A DNA stretch of 64,000 bases from Noviherbaspirillum saxi (GCF_003591035.1 NZ_QYUO01000001.1:3038001-3102000); one strand, 5' to 3'. Shown: positions 1 through 10,838, numbered from the stretch's first letter. Translations and numbers: made by a program. Notes: generated by a model not told the origin, from the letters alone.

Positions 1-2
1 GC

Positions 3-686
3 CGCGCCACGGAAAAGAAGGCGCGCGAGTCGTGGCATATGCTCACGATTATGGCAGAGTTTATCGAGTCGACCGAACGGCTCGCGGAGTTGCGGCCGGC
101 AGTGTCGATCTTCGGATCGGCGCGTACCAAGACTGACGATCCGGCCTACCAGAAAGCCATCGATATCGCGCGCCGCTTGTCCGACGCGGGGCTGGCCGTC
201 ATTTCCGGCGGCGGACCGGGCATCATGGAAGCCGCCAACAAAGGAGCTTTCGAGGGCGCTTCGTCGTCGGTCGGGCTGAACATCCAGCTGCCGCGAGAAC
301 AGAAAGGGAATGAATGGCAGGATATCTCGATCAGCTTCCGTCATTTCTTCGCGCGCAAGGTCGCTTTCGTCAAATATGCGGATGCCTATGTCGTGCTGCC
401 CGGCGGCTTCGGCACGCTTGATGAGCTGACCGAAGTGCTGACCCTGATCCAGACCGGCACCTCGCGTCGCATACCGGTGATACTGGTCGGTACCGCATTC
501 TGGGGCGGCCTGCTGGACTGGTTTCGCACGACCCTGCTGGCCGATGGCATGATCGAAGCCAAGGACCTGGATCTGGTACAACTGATTGACGAACCGGCAA
601 ACGTGGTCGATGCCATCTTTGCATTTTATGAAGCGCGCGAAGATCTGCTCACGCCCGCCAGCAAGGAACCGGGCGCATATTTGTGA
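3..686 (+). CDS. LOG family protein (5' end outside window)
   Basis: This is a Lysine decarboxylase-like (LOG/TIGR00730) protein; the family includes cytokinin riboside 5'-monophosphate phosphoribohydrolases that release the base from nucleoside monophosphates. Counted from the ATG at 39, the phosphate-binding motif GGGPGIMEA lies at residues 57-65 and the family hallmark PGGFGTLDE at 121-129. The frame stays open to the left edge of the window without a stop and that upstream peptide (ending KKARESWH) resembles the N-terminal extension of Burkholderiales homologues, so the true start is probably outside the window. The next gene lies about 100 bp downstream on the same strand. Physiological substrate unknown. 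Confidence 0.88.
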   Translation, partial: RATEKKARESWHMLTIMAEFIESTERLAELRPAVSIFGSARTKTDDPAYQKAIDIARRLSDAGLAVISGGGPGIMEAANKGAFEGASSSVGLNIQLPREQKGNEWQDISISFRHFFARKVAFVKYADAYVVLPGGFGTLDELTEVLTLIQTGTSRRIPVILVGTAFWGGLLDWFRTTLLADGMIEAKDLDLVQLIDEPANVVDAIFAFYEAREDLLTPASKEPGAYL

Positions 687-784
687 CAAAGGCTGCCGAA
701 GACCGGGGTGCGGTTTGTTAGAATGTTGCGTTGGGGCTTGAGTTTTTCGCTCTTCATCGTATTCACAACAAGATAAGCTTTGTT

Positions 785-1225
785 ATGCGCACATTTTTGG
801 TCCGGTCCCTCATGGTGGCATGCGTTGCAGCTTTTGCAATGTCGCTGACGGCAAGGGCTCAGCAACCCGTCGGCAATACGCCGCCCCCTCCCGCCCTGCA
901 ACCCCTGGACGAGGGCGAAGAGCCTGCGGTGACCATCCGCCAGCCGGACCGGCAAGGCAAGACGACGGAAAAACGTGCGCCGGGCGGCAAAGTCACCGAA
1001 ATCAAGGTGACGAGCGGCGGCAGCACCTATTACCTCAAACCCAATGATTCCTCCGGCAGCGCCTTGCCCGGCGACGGCCAAGCCAGCAGCATGCGGGCTG
1101 CGCAATGGGAAGTGCTGGAATTCGACTTCAGCCGGCCACAAGAGGCAAAAGAAGTCGAAGCCGCGCAGTCCGGACAAGCCGATCTTGCGCCCGTGCCGCC
1201 CTCACCCACACCTGCGCGGAAGTAA
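785..1225 (+). CDS. DUF2782 family exported protein
   Basis: A 146-residue protein with a signal peptide (basic MRTFLVR, hydrophobic stretch, cleavage after the ARA at about residue 24) followed by a proline-rich linker and a DUF2782-like domain (EEPAVTIRQ ... GGSTYYLKP ... WEVLEFDF). I chose the ATG at 785 because it places the signal peptide at the N terminus; an in-frame upstream start at 731 would add 18 non-signal residues. It lies about 40 bp upstream of thrB on the same strand, and DUF2782 genes are usually found beside polA/thrB in this order. Function unknown; probably periplasmic. Confidence 0.8.
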   Translation: MRTFLVRSLMVACVAAFAMSLTARAQQPVGNTPPPPALQPLDEGEEPAVTIRQPDRQGKTTEKRAPGGKVTEIKVTSGGSTYYLKPNDSSGSALPGDGQASSMRAAQWEVLEFDFSRPQEAKEVEAAQSGQADLAPVPPSPTPARK

Positions 1226-1266
1226 GCGCCCAGTTTTCCCGAACCCTTTCTTTTTCGATTTCGCTC

Positions 1267-2223
1267 ATGGCAGTCTTCACTCCGGTCAATCTGGATGACC
1301 TTACCGACTGGATGCACCAGTTCAAGCTTGGCAAGCCGCTCGCCATCAAAGGCATTGCCTCCGGCATTGAAAATTCCAACTTTTTCCTGACGACCGAGAC
1401 CGGCGAATTCGTCCTGACGATTTTCGAACAACTGAGTTTTGCGCAACTGCCGTTCTATCTGCATTTGATGCGCCACCTTGCCGAGCGCGGCGTGCTGGTG
1501 CCGGTACCCATTGCCAACCAGCAGGGAGAAATCATCCATACGCTGCACGGCAAGCCGGCATCCATCGTGACCAAGCTGGAAGGCGCCTCCCAGCTTGATC
1601 CCAGGCCCGTACATTGCGCGGCAGTCGGTGCGATGCTGGCCAAAATGCATATGGCCGGCGAAGACTTCGGCATTCGCCAGCCGAATCTGCGCGGGCTGGA
1701 CTGGTGGCAAGCCACCACACCGGTGGTACTGCCGTATCTGCCGGAAGACCAGCAACATCTGTTGCGCGCGGAAATCCATGCGCAGGAAGCCTTCGCCGCT
1801 TCCGCCATCTACCGGCAGTTGCCGCATGGCCCGGTCCATGCGGATCTGTTCCGCAACAATGTCATGTTTGACGGCGAACGTCTGACCGGTTTCTTCGATT
1901 TTTACTTTGCCGGCTGCGATACCTGGATCTTTGACGTGGCTGTGACGGTCAACGATTGGTGCATCGACCTTGAAACCGGTGCGCTCGACTTTGCCCGCGC
2001 ACGTGCGATGCTGGATGCTTATCATGCGGTACGCCCGTTCAACGAAGCAGAAAAGCATGCCTGGAAACCGGTGCTGCAAGCCGGCGCACTGCGTTTCTGG
2101 TTGTCGCGGCTGTACGATTTCCATTTGCCGCGCGAAGCCGAAATGCTGACCCCACACGATCCGACGCATTTCGAACGCATCCTGCGCCAGCGTATCGAGA
2201 ACCCGGTTCCCCAACTATATTAA
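1267..2223 (+). CDS. thrB: Homoserine kinase ThrB (aminoglycoside-phosphotransferase type)
   Basis: Phosphorylates L-homoserine with ATP, the step that commits aspartate-family carbon to threonine. The 318-residue protein has the APH-fold homoserine kinase architecture (TIGR00938) rather than the GHMP fold: N-terminal lobe [10 protein letters not shown] (32-41), catalytic loop HADLFRNN (191-198) and metal-binding segment FFDFYFAG (209-216). The ATG at 1267 gives the usual family N terminus (MAVFTPV); the frame extends further upstream but only through sequence out of frame with the DUF2782 gene. The following membrane protein gene begins 2 bp after the stop, so the two are probably cotranscribed. 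Confidence 0.95.
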   Translation: MAVFTPVNLDDLTDWMHQFKLGKPLAIKGIASGIENSNFFLTTETGEFVLTIFEQLSFAQLPFYLHLMRHLAERGVLVPVPIANQQGEIIHTLHGKPASIVTKLEGASQLDPRPVHCAAVGAMLAKMHMAGEDFGIRQPNLRGLDWWQATTPVVLPYLPEDQQHLLRAEIHAQEAFAASAIYRQLPHGPVHADLFRNNVMFDGERLTGFFDFYFAGCDTWIFDVAVTVNDWCIDLETGALDFARARAMLDAYHAVRPFNEAEKHAWKPVLQAGALRFWLSRLYDFHLPREAEMLTPHDPTHFERILRQRIENPVPQLY

Positions 2224-2225
2224 GA

Positions 2226-3008
2226 ATGGAAAAATTACCCGCAAATGCCGGTTGGCTCTGGGTGAAGGAAGGCTTTGCGCTATTCCGCAAGCAGCCCGCC
2301 GAGATGTCAACGCTGTTCCTTGCCTACATGTTCCTGATGCTTGCTTTAGGCATCGTGCCGCTGCTCGGCCAGATCCTGCCGATGGTCCTGATACCGGTGT
2401 TTTCGATGGCTTTCATGCAAGCCTGTACCCAGATCGAAAAAGGCAAGAAGGTCTATCCCAACCTGTTGCTGACCGGATTCCGCTCGCCCGCCTTTCCTTC
2501 GCTGCTCAAGCTGGGCGTACTGTATCTGGTCGCCGCCGTAGCTGCGGTCGCCGCTTCTGCATTGATCGACGGCGGCGTGTTCTGGCAAGTCATGAGCAGC
2601 GACCAGGCGCTGGACCGGGACACGATTCGCAATTCCAACATGTCATTGGCGATGCTGTTTTCAGCGGCGGTCTACACGCCGGCCGCCATGGCATTCTGGT
2701 ATGCGGCGCCGTTGATTTTCTGGCAAAAAATGGGGGTCGGCAAGGCCGTGTTCTACAGCTTTTTTGCCGTCAAGCGCTCGGGCAAGGCATTTATCGTATA
2801 TGGATTGTCGTGGCTGCTGATCGGCGTCCTGATGCCGGCCATGGTCAGCAGCCTGATCGCGATGCTGGTCGCCAAGGCCTTCGTTGTGATGCTGGTTCTG
2901 CTGCCCTTGTCCCTGATGCTCACGGTCATCATGTACTGCTCGTTTTACCCGACCTACACAAGCGTTTTCGGCCATCCGGAGACGACGGGAGCTGCCATAC
3001 CGGAATAA
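2226..3008 (+). CDS. BPSS1780-family integral membrane protein
   Basis: A 260-residue hydrophobic protein with about five to six membrane segments (roughly residues 25-60, 95-115, 145-165, 190-215 and 220-245). The N-terminal pattern NAGWLWVKEGFALFRKQP is typical of the BPSS1780 family of betaproteobacterial inner-membrane proteins, commonly found beside thrB and uvrD. It starts 2 bp after thrB, suggesting translational coupling. No catalytic motif is visible and no function is established for the family. Confidence 0.82.
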   Translation: MEKLPANAGWLWVKEGFALFRKQPAEMSTLFLAYMFLMLALGIVPLLGQILPMVLIPVFSMAFMQACTQIEKGKKVYPNLLLTGFRSPAFPSLLKLGVLYLVAAVAAVAASALIDGGVFWQVMSSDQALDRDTIRNSNMSLAMLFSAAVYTPAAMAFWYAAPLIFWQKMGVGKAVFYSFFAVKRSGKAFIVYGLSWLLIGVLMPAMVSSLIAMLVAKAFVVMLVLLPLSLMLTVIMYCSFYPTYTSVFGHPETTGAAIPE

Positions 3009-3104
3009 GGCTTTGCGGTTAGTGTCGAGAGGCAACAAAGTAACTATACTTCCCTTGTCTCCCCGACCGGTTGCATCAGGCATCCATTCCGCAAAGGAAT
3101 TCCG

Positions 3105-3472
3105 ATGATCAAGAAGATCGGAATCCGCCGGCTCAAGCTGGGCCACGACTGGGCGGCTTCGAATGGTGCAAATTCCATTTCAATCCGCAGCATGTGCAAA
3201 GCTTCATGCGTTGCGTCGGCATTTATCCGGTGGGTACGCTGGTGCTGCTGGAATCGGGCCGTCTTGGTGTCGTGACTGAGCCGCATGAGACCAATCTGCT
3301 GGCGCCGAAGGTCAATGTGTTTTTCAGCACCAAGTCCAACACCTATATCAAGCCGATACAGGTGGATTTGTCCAAGCCGCTGGGCATGGGCGGCGGCGAC
3401 AAGAGTGTCAGCCATCAGTCGCCGGAAAAGTGGCGTGTGGATCCGATGAAGTTTTTCAATCTTTCAGCGTAG
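3105..3472 (+). pseudogene. Remnant of an HD-GYP c-di-GMP phosphodiesterase (internal deletion)
   Basis: Two pieces of one gene lie in different frames. An ATG at 3105, preceded by a good ribosome site (AAAGGA), encodes MIKKIGIRRLKLG, the start of the DUF3391 domain that precedes HD-GYP domains. About 15 codons on, that similarity ends and another frame (open from 3071) encodes the family C terminus: HFNPQHVQSFMRCVGIYPVG, then LESGRLGVV and SPEKW. Intact homologues have about 400 residues, so around 300 codons including the whole HD-GYP catalytic core are missing and the junction is out of frame. The C-terminal piece alone (133 codons from a TTG) is unlikely to be functional. Confidence 0.75.
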
Positions 3473-3489
3473 CCACGATGCCGATTTCG

Positions 3490-5763
3490 CTATCCGCCCA
3501 CCCGTTCCAGCTTCGCGATATTCAAATCCAGCAGCTTCATCCCGTGCCTGCCGAAATTGATATGCGCGCGTGAATTGGTGCCGCTGCCTTCGATATTGAC
3601 GATCACGCCTTCGCCGAACTTCTGGTGCGCCACGGTTTCGCCGATGCGCCAGCCGACATCCTTGCGCACGAAGCTTTGCGCGATGGTGTTGACGCCGCTT
3701 TCGGGCGCATCATCCCATGCCGACTTCTTGTTGCCGAACCAGTGGTGCTGCAGCTTGGGCGACAGCCATTTCAGCGCGCCTTCCGGCAGTTCATCGAAAA
3801 AGCGCGACTTCATGTTGTAGCGCGTCTGGCCATGCAGCATGCGGGTCTGCGAAAAGCTCATATACAGCCGCTTCTTGGCGCGCGTGATCGCCACATACAT
3901 CAGGCGCCGCTCTTCTTCCATGCCGCCTTCTTCCTTCGCGCTGTTCTCATGCGGGAACAAGCCTTCTTCCAGGCCGGTGATGAATACCGCATCGAATTCC
4001 AGGCCCTTGGCGGAATGCACGGTCATCAGCTGCAGCGCATCCTGGCCGGCCTGCGCCTGGTTGTCGCCGGCTTCCAGCGAAGCATGCGACAGGAAGGCCG
4101 ACAGCGGTGACATTACCGTGGGCAGTGGCGCGTCAGCATCGATCACTTCATCGCCATTGGGCAGCGGCGTACCGGCGGTGGCCTGTGCCTTCGGCCCCAG
4201 GAAAGCCGGCGAATCGATACCGAAACCTTCTTCCGACACGAACAGCATCGCCGCACTGACCAACTGCTCCAGGTTTTCGATGCGGTCGGCGCCTTCCTTT
4301 TCGGTCTGGTAATGCGGAATCAACCCGCTCATGTCGAGCATGACCTTGACCATTTCCTGCAGCGGCAGGTTTTGCGTTTCAAAGCGCATCGCCTCGACCA
4401 GCTTGACGAAGGAACCGAGCGACGAACCCGCCTTGCCCGCAACATAAGGCACTGCCGCATACAGCGAAATGCCGTACTGGCGCGAGGCATCCTGCAGCTG
4501 CTCGATCGAGCGCGCACCGATACCGCGCGTCGGAAAATTCACCACGCGCAGGAAGGCCGAGTCGTTGTGCGGATTGTCCATCAACTGTAGGTAGGCAATC
4601 GCATGCTTGATTTCAGCACGTTCGAAAAAGCGCTGTCCGCCATACACGCGGTAGGGAATGCCGGCGGTGAACAAGGCGTGTTCGATCACGCGCGACTGCG
4701 CATTGGACCGGTACAGGATCGCAACCTCGCTGCGCAGCGCGCCCTCATTGATCAGGCTCTTGGCTTCCTCGATGATCCATTGCGCTTCCTGGATATCGCT
4801 GCTGGCTTCATAGATGCGGACCGGCTCGCCATGCCCCGCGTCGGTGCGCAGGTTTTTGCCGAGACGCTTGCTGTTGTTGGCGATCAGCGTATTGGCGGTA
4901 TCGAGGATGTGGCCGTGCGAACGATAATTCTGTTCCAGCTTGATCAGGTTTTGCACGCGGAATTCGCGTTCAAAGGCAACCATGTTGCCGACATTGGCGC
5001 CGCGGAATGCATAGATGCTCTGGTCATCGTCGCCGACCGCGAATACGGCATTGTGTTCGCCGGCCATCAGCTTGAGCCAGTTGTATTGCAGGTTGTTCGT
5101 GTCCTGGAATTCGTCGACCAGGATATGGCGGAAGCGCGATTGATAATGCTCGCGCAACGGCTGGTTGCGGCTCAGCAGTTCATAACTACGCAACAAGAGT
5201 TCGGCAAAGTCGACCACACCTTCGCGCTGGCACTGATTGTCATATGCGTCGTAAAGTTCGACGAAGCGGCGATTGTATTCGTCATGCGCTTCGACATCCT
5301 TGGCGCGCAAGCCCTGGTCTTTTGCGCCATTGATGAAATACATCAGATTGCGCGGCGGGTATTTTTCATCGTCGACATTGAGCGCCTTGAGCAGGCGCTT
5401 GATCATCGATAGCTGATCGGCGGAATCGAGAATTTGAAACGTCTGGGGCAAGCCGGCGTCGCGATAGTGGGCGCGCAACAACCGATTGCACAAGCCGTGG
5501 AAGGTGCCGATCCACATGCCGCGTGTATTGATCGGCAACATTGCGGACAGGCGCGACAGCATTTCCTTCGCGGCCTTGTTGGTAAACGTCACCGCAAGAA
5601 TGCCGGTTGGAGAAACCTGTCCGGTCTGCACCAGCCATGCGATACGTGTTGTCAGAACGCGGGTCTTTCCGGAGCCCGCACCGGCCAGGATCAGCGCCGG
5701 CTGCGCCGGCAAAGTGACTGCCGCAAGTTGCTCGGGATTGAGATTATGGAGAAGATTTTGCAT
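3490..5763 (-). CDS. uvrD: ATP-dependent DNA helicase UvrD/Rep family
   Basis: A 757-residue superfamily 1A 3'-5' DNA helicase acting in nucleotide-excision and mismatch repair. Visible motifs: Q-motif/NLNPEQ at residues 7-12, Walker A AGAGSGKT (27-34), motif Ia TFTNKAA, DExx box VDEFQDTN, motif III VGDDDQSIYAFRGA, motif IV QNYRS, motif V TVHSAKGLEFD, motif VI YVAITRAKK, and a C-terminal Tudor-like segment VAHQKFGEGVI. I chose the ATG at 5763 (MQNLLHNLNPEQ); the frame extends about 34 codons further upstream but that part is not family-like. It is transcribed leftwards, downstream of the thiamine operon, and convergent with the HD-GYP remnant. Confidence 0.95.
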   Translation of the reverse strand: MQNLLHNLNPEQLAAVTLPAQPALILAGAGSGKTRVLTTRIAWLVQTGQVSPTGILAVTFTNKAAKEMLSRLSAMLPINTRGMWIGTFHGLCNRLLRAHYRDAGLPQTFQILDSADQLSMIKRLLKALNVDDEKYPPRNLMYFINGAKDQGLRAKDVEAHDEYNRRFVELYDAYDNQCQREGVVDFAELLLRSYELLSRNQPLREHYQSRFRHILVDEFQDTNNLQYNWLKLMAGEHNAVFAVGDDDQSIYAFRGANVGNMVAFEREFRVQNLIKLEQNYRSHGHILDTANTLIANNSKRLGKNLRTDAGHGEPVRIYEASSDIQEAQWIIEEAKSLINEGALRSEVAILYRSNAQSRVIEHALFTAGIPYRVYGGQRFFERAEIKHAIAYLQLMDNPHNDSAFLRVVNFPTRGIGARSIEQLQDASRQYGISLYAAVPYVAGKAGSSLGSFVKLVEAMRFETQNLPLQEMVKVMLDMSGLIPHYQTEKEGADRIENLEQLVSAAMLFVSEEGFGIDSPAFLGPKAQATAGTPLPNGDEVIDADAPLPTVMSPLSAFLSHASLEAGDNQAQAGQDALQLMTVHSAKGLEFDAVFITGLEEGLFPHENSAKEEGGMEEERRLMYVAITRAKKRLYMSFSQTRMLHGQTRYNMKSRFFDELPEGALKWLSPKLQHHWFGNKKSAWDDAPESGVNTIAQSFVRKDVGWRIGETVAHQKFGEGVIVNIEGSGTNSRAHINFGRHGMKLLDLNIAKLERVGG

Positions 5764-5837
5764 CCACCGATTATAAGCCCGTGGCGCAACATGCTCGCGG
5801 CAATATCGGCTGCCACATGCCCGCATGGACCGGCATG

Positions 5838-5865
5838 TTGACAGTTTGCTTAGGCAAACTGTCAA
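5838..5865 (-). terminator. Perfect 12-bp inverted repeat after thiE
   Basis: TTGACAGTTTGC (5838-5849) is followed after four bases by its exact complement (5854-5865). It lies 5 bp beyond the thiE stop and about 75 bp before the uvrD start. A U-tract is lacking, so it may be a weak terminator, an mRNA-stabilising hairpin or an operator for uvrD. Confidence 0.45.
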
Positions 5866-5870
5866 GACTG

Positions 5871-6479
5871 CTATGCGAACAGACTGGCGAAACCACGCGC
5901 CGCAGTTTCGGGATCATCCACCATATATACACTGCTGATCGCAGCCACCATGTCGGTACCAAGCGCAACCAATGGAGTTGCATTTTCCCGGGTCATGCCA
6001 CCAATGACGACGTTGGGCAAAGGCACTTCGGCCTTCGCCTCGGTGATGATTTCGGGCGACGTATGGAAGTCGTATTTCTTTACGCGCGAAGGATAAAAGC
6101 CGCCGAATGCCACATAGCTTGCGCCGGCGGCATGCGCCTCTTGCGCAAGCGACAGCGTGCCGTAGCATGACGCGCCGACAATCTTCGTCGGCCCGACCAT
6201 CGCACGTGCCTGCGCCACTGACGCATCGGTGCCGCCGACATGAACGCCGTCGGCATCGATCTCTATGCACAGTTCCACATGGTCGTTGATGATGAAGGGG
6301 CGTGCATAACGGCGGCAGAGTTGCTGCAACGCTTGCGCCTGCTCGCGGCGCAACGCGGCCGCTGCGGTCTTGTGCCGGTATTGCACCAATGCGGCGCCGC
6401 CACGCAGCCCCGCTTCCGTTACCCGCACCAGTTCTTGTGTGTCATCCCAATCGGGTGTGACCAGATATAAACCTTTCAT
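5871..6479 (-). CDS. thiE: Thiamine-phosphate synthase ThiE
   Basis: Condenses HMP-pyrophosphate with the thiazole phosphate carboxylate to give thiamine monophosphate. The 202-residue TIM barrel shows YLVTPD near the N terminus, the pyrophosphate/Mg region QYRHK and INDHVELCIEIDADGVHVG, and IGGMTREN near the end. The segment FGGFYPSRVKK replaces the more usual GPxFPTxTK loop; similar variants occur in other Burkholderiales. I chose the ATG at 6479 because it overlaps the thiD stop in an ATGA arrangement; the frame itself runs 28 codons further upstream inside thiD. Last gene of the thi operon. Confidence 0.92.
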   Translation of the reverse strand: MKGLYLVTPDWDDTQELVRVTEAGLRGGAALVQYRHKTAAAALRREQAQALQQLCRRYARPFIINDHVELCIEIDADGVHVGGTDASVAQARAMVGPTKIVGASCYGTLSLAQEAHAAGASYVAFGGFYPSRVKKYDFHTSPEIITEAKAEVPLPNVVIGGMTRENATPLVALGTDMVAAISSVYMVDDPETAARGFASLFA

Positions 6480-7267
6480 GCATTGTTCTCCAAAGTCGCA
6501 CTGCGGTCCGGAATACGCTGACCGTCGGCGATCGCGTACGAAGATATCAGCGCATGCTGGCAATATGCCTGCGCCGATTCAAGTGCCTCGGACATCGGTT
6601 TGCCAAGCGCCAGCAAGGCCGCGATCGCCGACGCCAGCGTGCATCCGCTGCCGTGAAAATGTCCATTCAGCCTGGGCCAGGTCCAGGTGTGCTGACCGCC
6701 ATGCGAATACCAGCGGTTGACGACATCGGGTTCCTGACCATGCCCGCCCTTGATCAATACGTTGGGGCACTGGAACAAAAGCTTGTCGGCCTGTGCTTCG
6801 ATGCGGCGCTCTCCGCCGCACAGCACTTCGGCCTCGGGCAGGTTGGGCGTGATTATCGTCGCCAGCGGCAGTAGCATTGCCATCGCCTGCAAGGGATTGT
6901 CTTGCGACAAGGTATCGCCATGGCCGCTGGCCAGCACCGGATCAAGCACCACATGCAGATCCGGCTTGCGTTCCCTGAGCAATTTGATCGTTTCGGCGAT
7001 TGCCTCGGCGTTGGCGCGGTTGCCAACGATGCCGATTTTCACCGCGGCCACGTCTATTTTTTCAATCAATACCTGTGCCTGCCGCTGCACCAGTTGCGCC
7101 GATACGGCTTGCACCTGATACACCCTGTCATTGTCCTGCACGGTAAGCGCAGTAATGACTGACAACGGGTGCGCACCCAGCGCGGCGATAGCCTGAATAT
7201 CGGCCTGCACGCCGGCTCCGCTGCTGGGATCGGATCCGGCGAACACCAGCACGCTTGGTCGCATCAC
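6476..7267 (-). CDS. thiD: Hydroxymethylpyrimidine/phosphomethylpyrimidine kinase ThiD
   Basis: Ribokinase-fold enzyme that phosphorylates HMP and HMP-phosphate to HMP-pyrophosphate for thiamine synthesis. Within 263 residues: substrate motif [15 protein letters not shown] (10-24), [12 protein letters not shown] in the middle, [16 protein letters not shown], and the catalytic anion-hole motif [13 protein letters not shown] near residue 205. It overlaps thiE at its 3' end (ATGA) and thiG at its 5' end by the same four-base arrangement, so thiG, thiD and thiE are translationally coupled. Confidence 0.94.
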   Translation of the reverse strand: MMRPSVLVFAGSDPSSGAGVQADIQAIAALGAHPLSVITALTVQDNDRVYQVQAVSAQLVQRQAQVLIEKIDVAAVKIGIVGNRANAEAIAETIKLLRERKPDLHVVLDPVLASGHGDTLSQDNPLQAMAMLLPLATIITPNLPEAEVLCGGERRIEAQADKLLFQCPNVLIKGGHGQEPDVVNRWYSHGGQHTWTWPRLNGHFHGSGCTLASAIAALLALGKPMSEALESAQAYCQHALISSYAIADGQRIPDRSATLENNA

Positions 7268-8070
7268 GTTGCCCGGCCTTCCATCGGCGACGATGGCGAT
7301 GCGGCAAAACGCTTGGCGATGCGCCCGGCGAGATAGGCTTCGCGCCCCGCTTCAACCGCCAGCTTCATCGCGCGCGCCATGCGGATCGGGTCGCGCGCAC
7401 CGGCGATCGCGGTATTCATCAATACGCCGTCGCAACCGAGTTCCATCGCAATCGCCGCATCGGAAGCGGTCCCGACACCGGCATCGACCAGCACCGGCAC
7501 CTTGGCCTGCTCGATGATCAGCGACAGGTTCCATGGATTGAGGATGCCCATGCCGGAACCGATCAGCGACGCCAGCGGCATCACCGCGACGCAACCGATC
7601 TGTTCGAGCATCCTTGCCTGGATAGGATCGTCGCTGCAATAGACCATCACATCGAAGCCATCCTGCACCAGGGTCTCGGCAGCCTTCAGGGTTTCCGGCA
7701 TGTTGGGAAACAGGGTCTTCTCGTCCCCCAAAACTTCCAGCTTGACCAGCTTGTGGCCGTTCAACAATTCCCGCGCCAGTTGCAAGGTGTAGACCGCATC
7801 CTTGGCGTTGTAGCAGCCTGCGGTATTCGGCAGGATGGTATAGCGCGAGGGCGGCACCACATCGAGCAGATTCGGCGCGCTTGGGTCTTGCCCAATGTTG
7901 ACGCGCCGGATTGCCACAGTAATGATGTCGGCGCCGCTGGCTTCGGTCGCGGCACGGGTTTCTTCCAGGTCGCGGTATTTGCCGCTGCCGACCAGCAGGC
8001 GGGAGCCGTAGGTCTTGCCGGCGATGGTGAGCCCCTGATCGCTCTGAGTGATGCTGTTTTGATTGCTCAT
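7264..8070 (-). CDS. thiG: Thiazole synthase ThiG
   Basis: Forms the thiazole phosphate ring from 1-deoxyxylulose 5-phosphate, dehydroglycine and ThiS thiocarboxylate. The 268-residue TIM barrel carries [14 protein letters not shown] (21-34), [19 protein letters not shown] with the expected imine-forming lysine region, and [11 protein letters not shown] with [10 protein letters not shown] near the C terminus. An AAGGAG ribosome site sits just upstream of the ATG. thiG should follow thiS directly, but here a DUF559 cassette of about 440 bp separates them, so thiGDE transcription must either read through the cassette or use a promoter of its own. Confidence 0.95.
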   Translation of the reverse strand: MSNQNSITQSDQGLTIAGKTYGSRLLVGSGKYRDLEETRAATEASGADIITVAIRRVNIGQDPSAPNLLDVVPPSRYTILPNTAGCYNAKDAVYTLQLARELLNGHKLVKLEVLGDEKTLFPNMPETLKAAETLVQDGFDVMVYCSDDPIQARMLEQIGCVAVMPLASLIGSGMGILNPWNLSLIIEQAKVPVLVDAGVGTASDAAIAMELGCDGVLMNTAIAGARDPIRMARAMKLAVEAGREAYLAGRIAKRFAASPSSPMEGRAT

Positions 8071-8152
8071 GAAATCTCCTTAATGCACTGAGTTTTTTTG
8101 CCAACTATTCAGAGAAGAATGTGATGGGCACAGTATCCTTGCCATAGCTACG

Positions 8153-8210
8153 CTCTCCCTCCCCTTCAAGGGCACCCGGCATAGGGGGAGGGCTGGGGTG
8201 GGGATGGGTT
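8153..8210 (+). repeat. Left arm of the DUF559-flanking inverted repeat
   Basis: Contains CTCTCCCTCCCCTTCAAGGG followed, after an 11-base interruption, by GGGGGAGGGCTGGGGTGGGG and ATGGG. The reverse complement matches the arm at 8554-8593. The last 15 or so codons of the DUF559 gene (PSPPQPSPYAG) are encoded by this arm. Confidence 0.75.
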
Positions 8211-8549
8211 CAAAACATTCCAAATCATCTGAACCACTGCATCTGTTTCGGTCAACACTTCGTTATTCCAAAATCGCAAGACAGTGAATCCAGCGATAGA
8301 CAACTTCGCCGAACGAATTTCGTCGTACTGATGGTTCTCCACGTGCTGAGACCCATCGACTTCAATAACAAGCTTCCGTTCCAGACAGACAAAATCCAAT
8401 ACGTAGGTATCGAATGGATGTTGGCGTCGAAATTTGCAGCCCAGTTGTTCTCGACGCAAACGCTGCCACAGCTTTTGTTCGGCGTCGGTCATTGTTTTTC
8501 TCAATGACTTTACGGCGGGTCTGACAAATGTGTTTGTTTGTCCTTGCAT
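8166..8549 (-). CDS. DUF559 (Vsr-like fold) endonuclease-domain protein
   Basis: A 127-residue protein of the DUF559 family, related by fold to very-short-patch-repair and other PD-(D/E)XK-like nucleases. Typical family segments: KSLRKTMTDAEQKLWQRLR (14-32), LGCKFRRQHPFDTYVLDFVC, the acidic KLVIEVDGSQH strand, and AGFTVLRFWNNEVL. Nuclease activity has not been shown for most members, so this is a family-level call. The ATG at 8549 gives the standard N terminus and begins 4 bp inside the right repeat; the C terminus runs into the left repeat. It is in the same orientation as the thi genes that it separates. Confidence 0.82.
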   Translation of the reverse strand: MQGQTNTFVRPAVKSLRKTMTDAEQKLWQRLRREQLGCKFRRQHPFDTYVLDFVCLERKLVIEVDGSQHVENHQYDEIRSAKLSIAGFTVLRFWNNEVLTETDAVVQMIWNVLNPSPPQPSPYAGCP

Positions 8550-8553
8550 TACT

Positions 8554-8593
8554 TACCCCATCCCCACCCTACCCCTCCCCTTGAAAGGGAGGG
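8554..8593 (-). repeat. Right arm of the DUF559-flanking inverted repeat
   Basis: On the minus strand it reads CCCTCCCTTTCAAGGGGAGG then GGTAGGGTGGGGATGGGG, matching the left arm but without its 11-base interruption. The core CCCTCC-CTTTCAAGGGGAGG is itself palindromic, so the single-stranded form would fold into a hairpin. Confidence 0.75.
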
Positions 8594-8649
8594 AACTTCA
8601 AGGTCTTGCCAACTTGCAGTTAAAAATCGGCCTCTGAAAGTCTCACTAT

Positions 8650-8850
8650 TCAACCACCACCAATCGCACGCACGATATCGACCCGATCGTTCGGACAAAG
8701 CAGCCGTTCAACCCACATCTGCCTCGGCACGACTTCGCGATTGATCGCCACTGCCAGCGACTTGCCAACCAAATCCAGCGAAGCAATTAATCCCTGCACG
8801 TTTTCATTGTCGGCAACCGCATGCGGCACACCGTTCAATTCAATCTCCAT
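8650..8850 (-). CDS. thiS: Sulfur carrier protein ThiS
   Basis: A 66-residue ubiquitin-fold protein whose C-terminal glycine is adenylated and converted to a thiocarboxylate that supplies sulfur to ThiG. It begins MEIELNGV and ends in Ile-Gly-Gly-Gly, giving the required terminal Gly-Gly. The start follows the thiC stop by 5 bp with AAGGG overlapping the thiC terminus, so translation is coupled to thiC. The gene is too small to stand out in the longer open frame that begins inside thiC. Confidence 0.9.
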   Translation of the reverse strand: MEIELNGVPHAVADNENVQGLIASLDLVGKSLAVAINREVVPRQMWVERLLCPNDRVDIVRAIGGG

Positions 8851-8855
8851 GGCCC

Positions 8856-10781
<1,926 letters not shown>

Positions 10782-10838
10782 CTAAAACGATAAAGCGAAG
10801 GAGCGGCGGAAGAGTGGTGCGTGTTTCCGGTTGCTTCC

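Larger units (their letters stand above)
8153..8593 (-). mobile_element. DUF559 cassette bounded by G-rich inverted repeats
   Basis: The unit consists of a single DUF559 gene bracketed by inverted repeats of about 40-58 bp built from the same blocks (CCCTCCC, a CTTTCAAGGG-like palindrome, then GGGGTGGGGATGGG on the inner side). It sits between thiS and thiG, where Burkholderiales thi operons normally have no gene. DUF559 genes flanked by such C-rich/G-rich repeats recur as solitary insertions in many proteobacterial chromosomes; that the unit is mobile here is inference from position and repeat structure, as no transposase or target duplication is seen. Confidence 0.55.
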
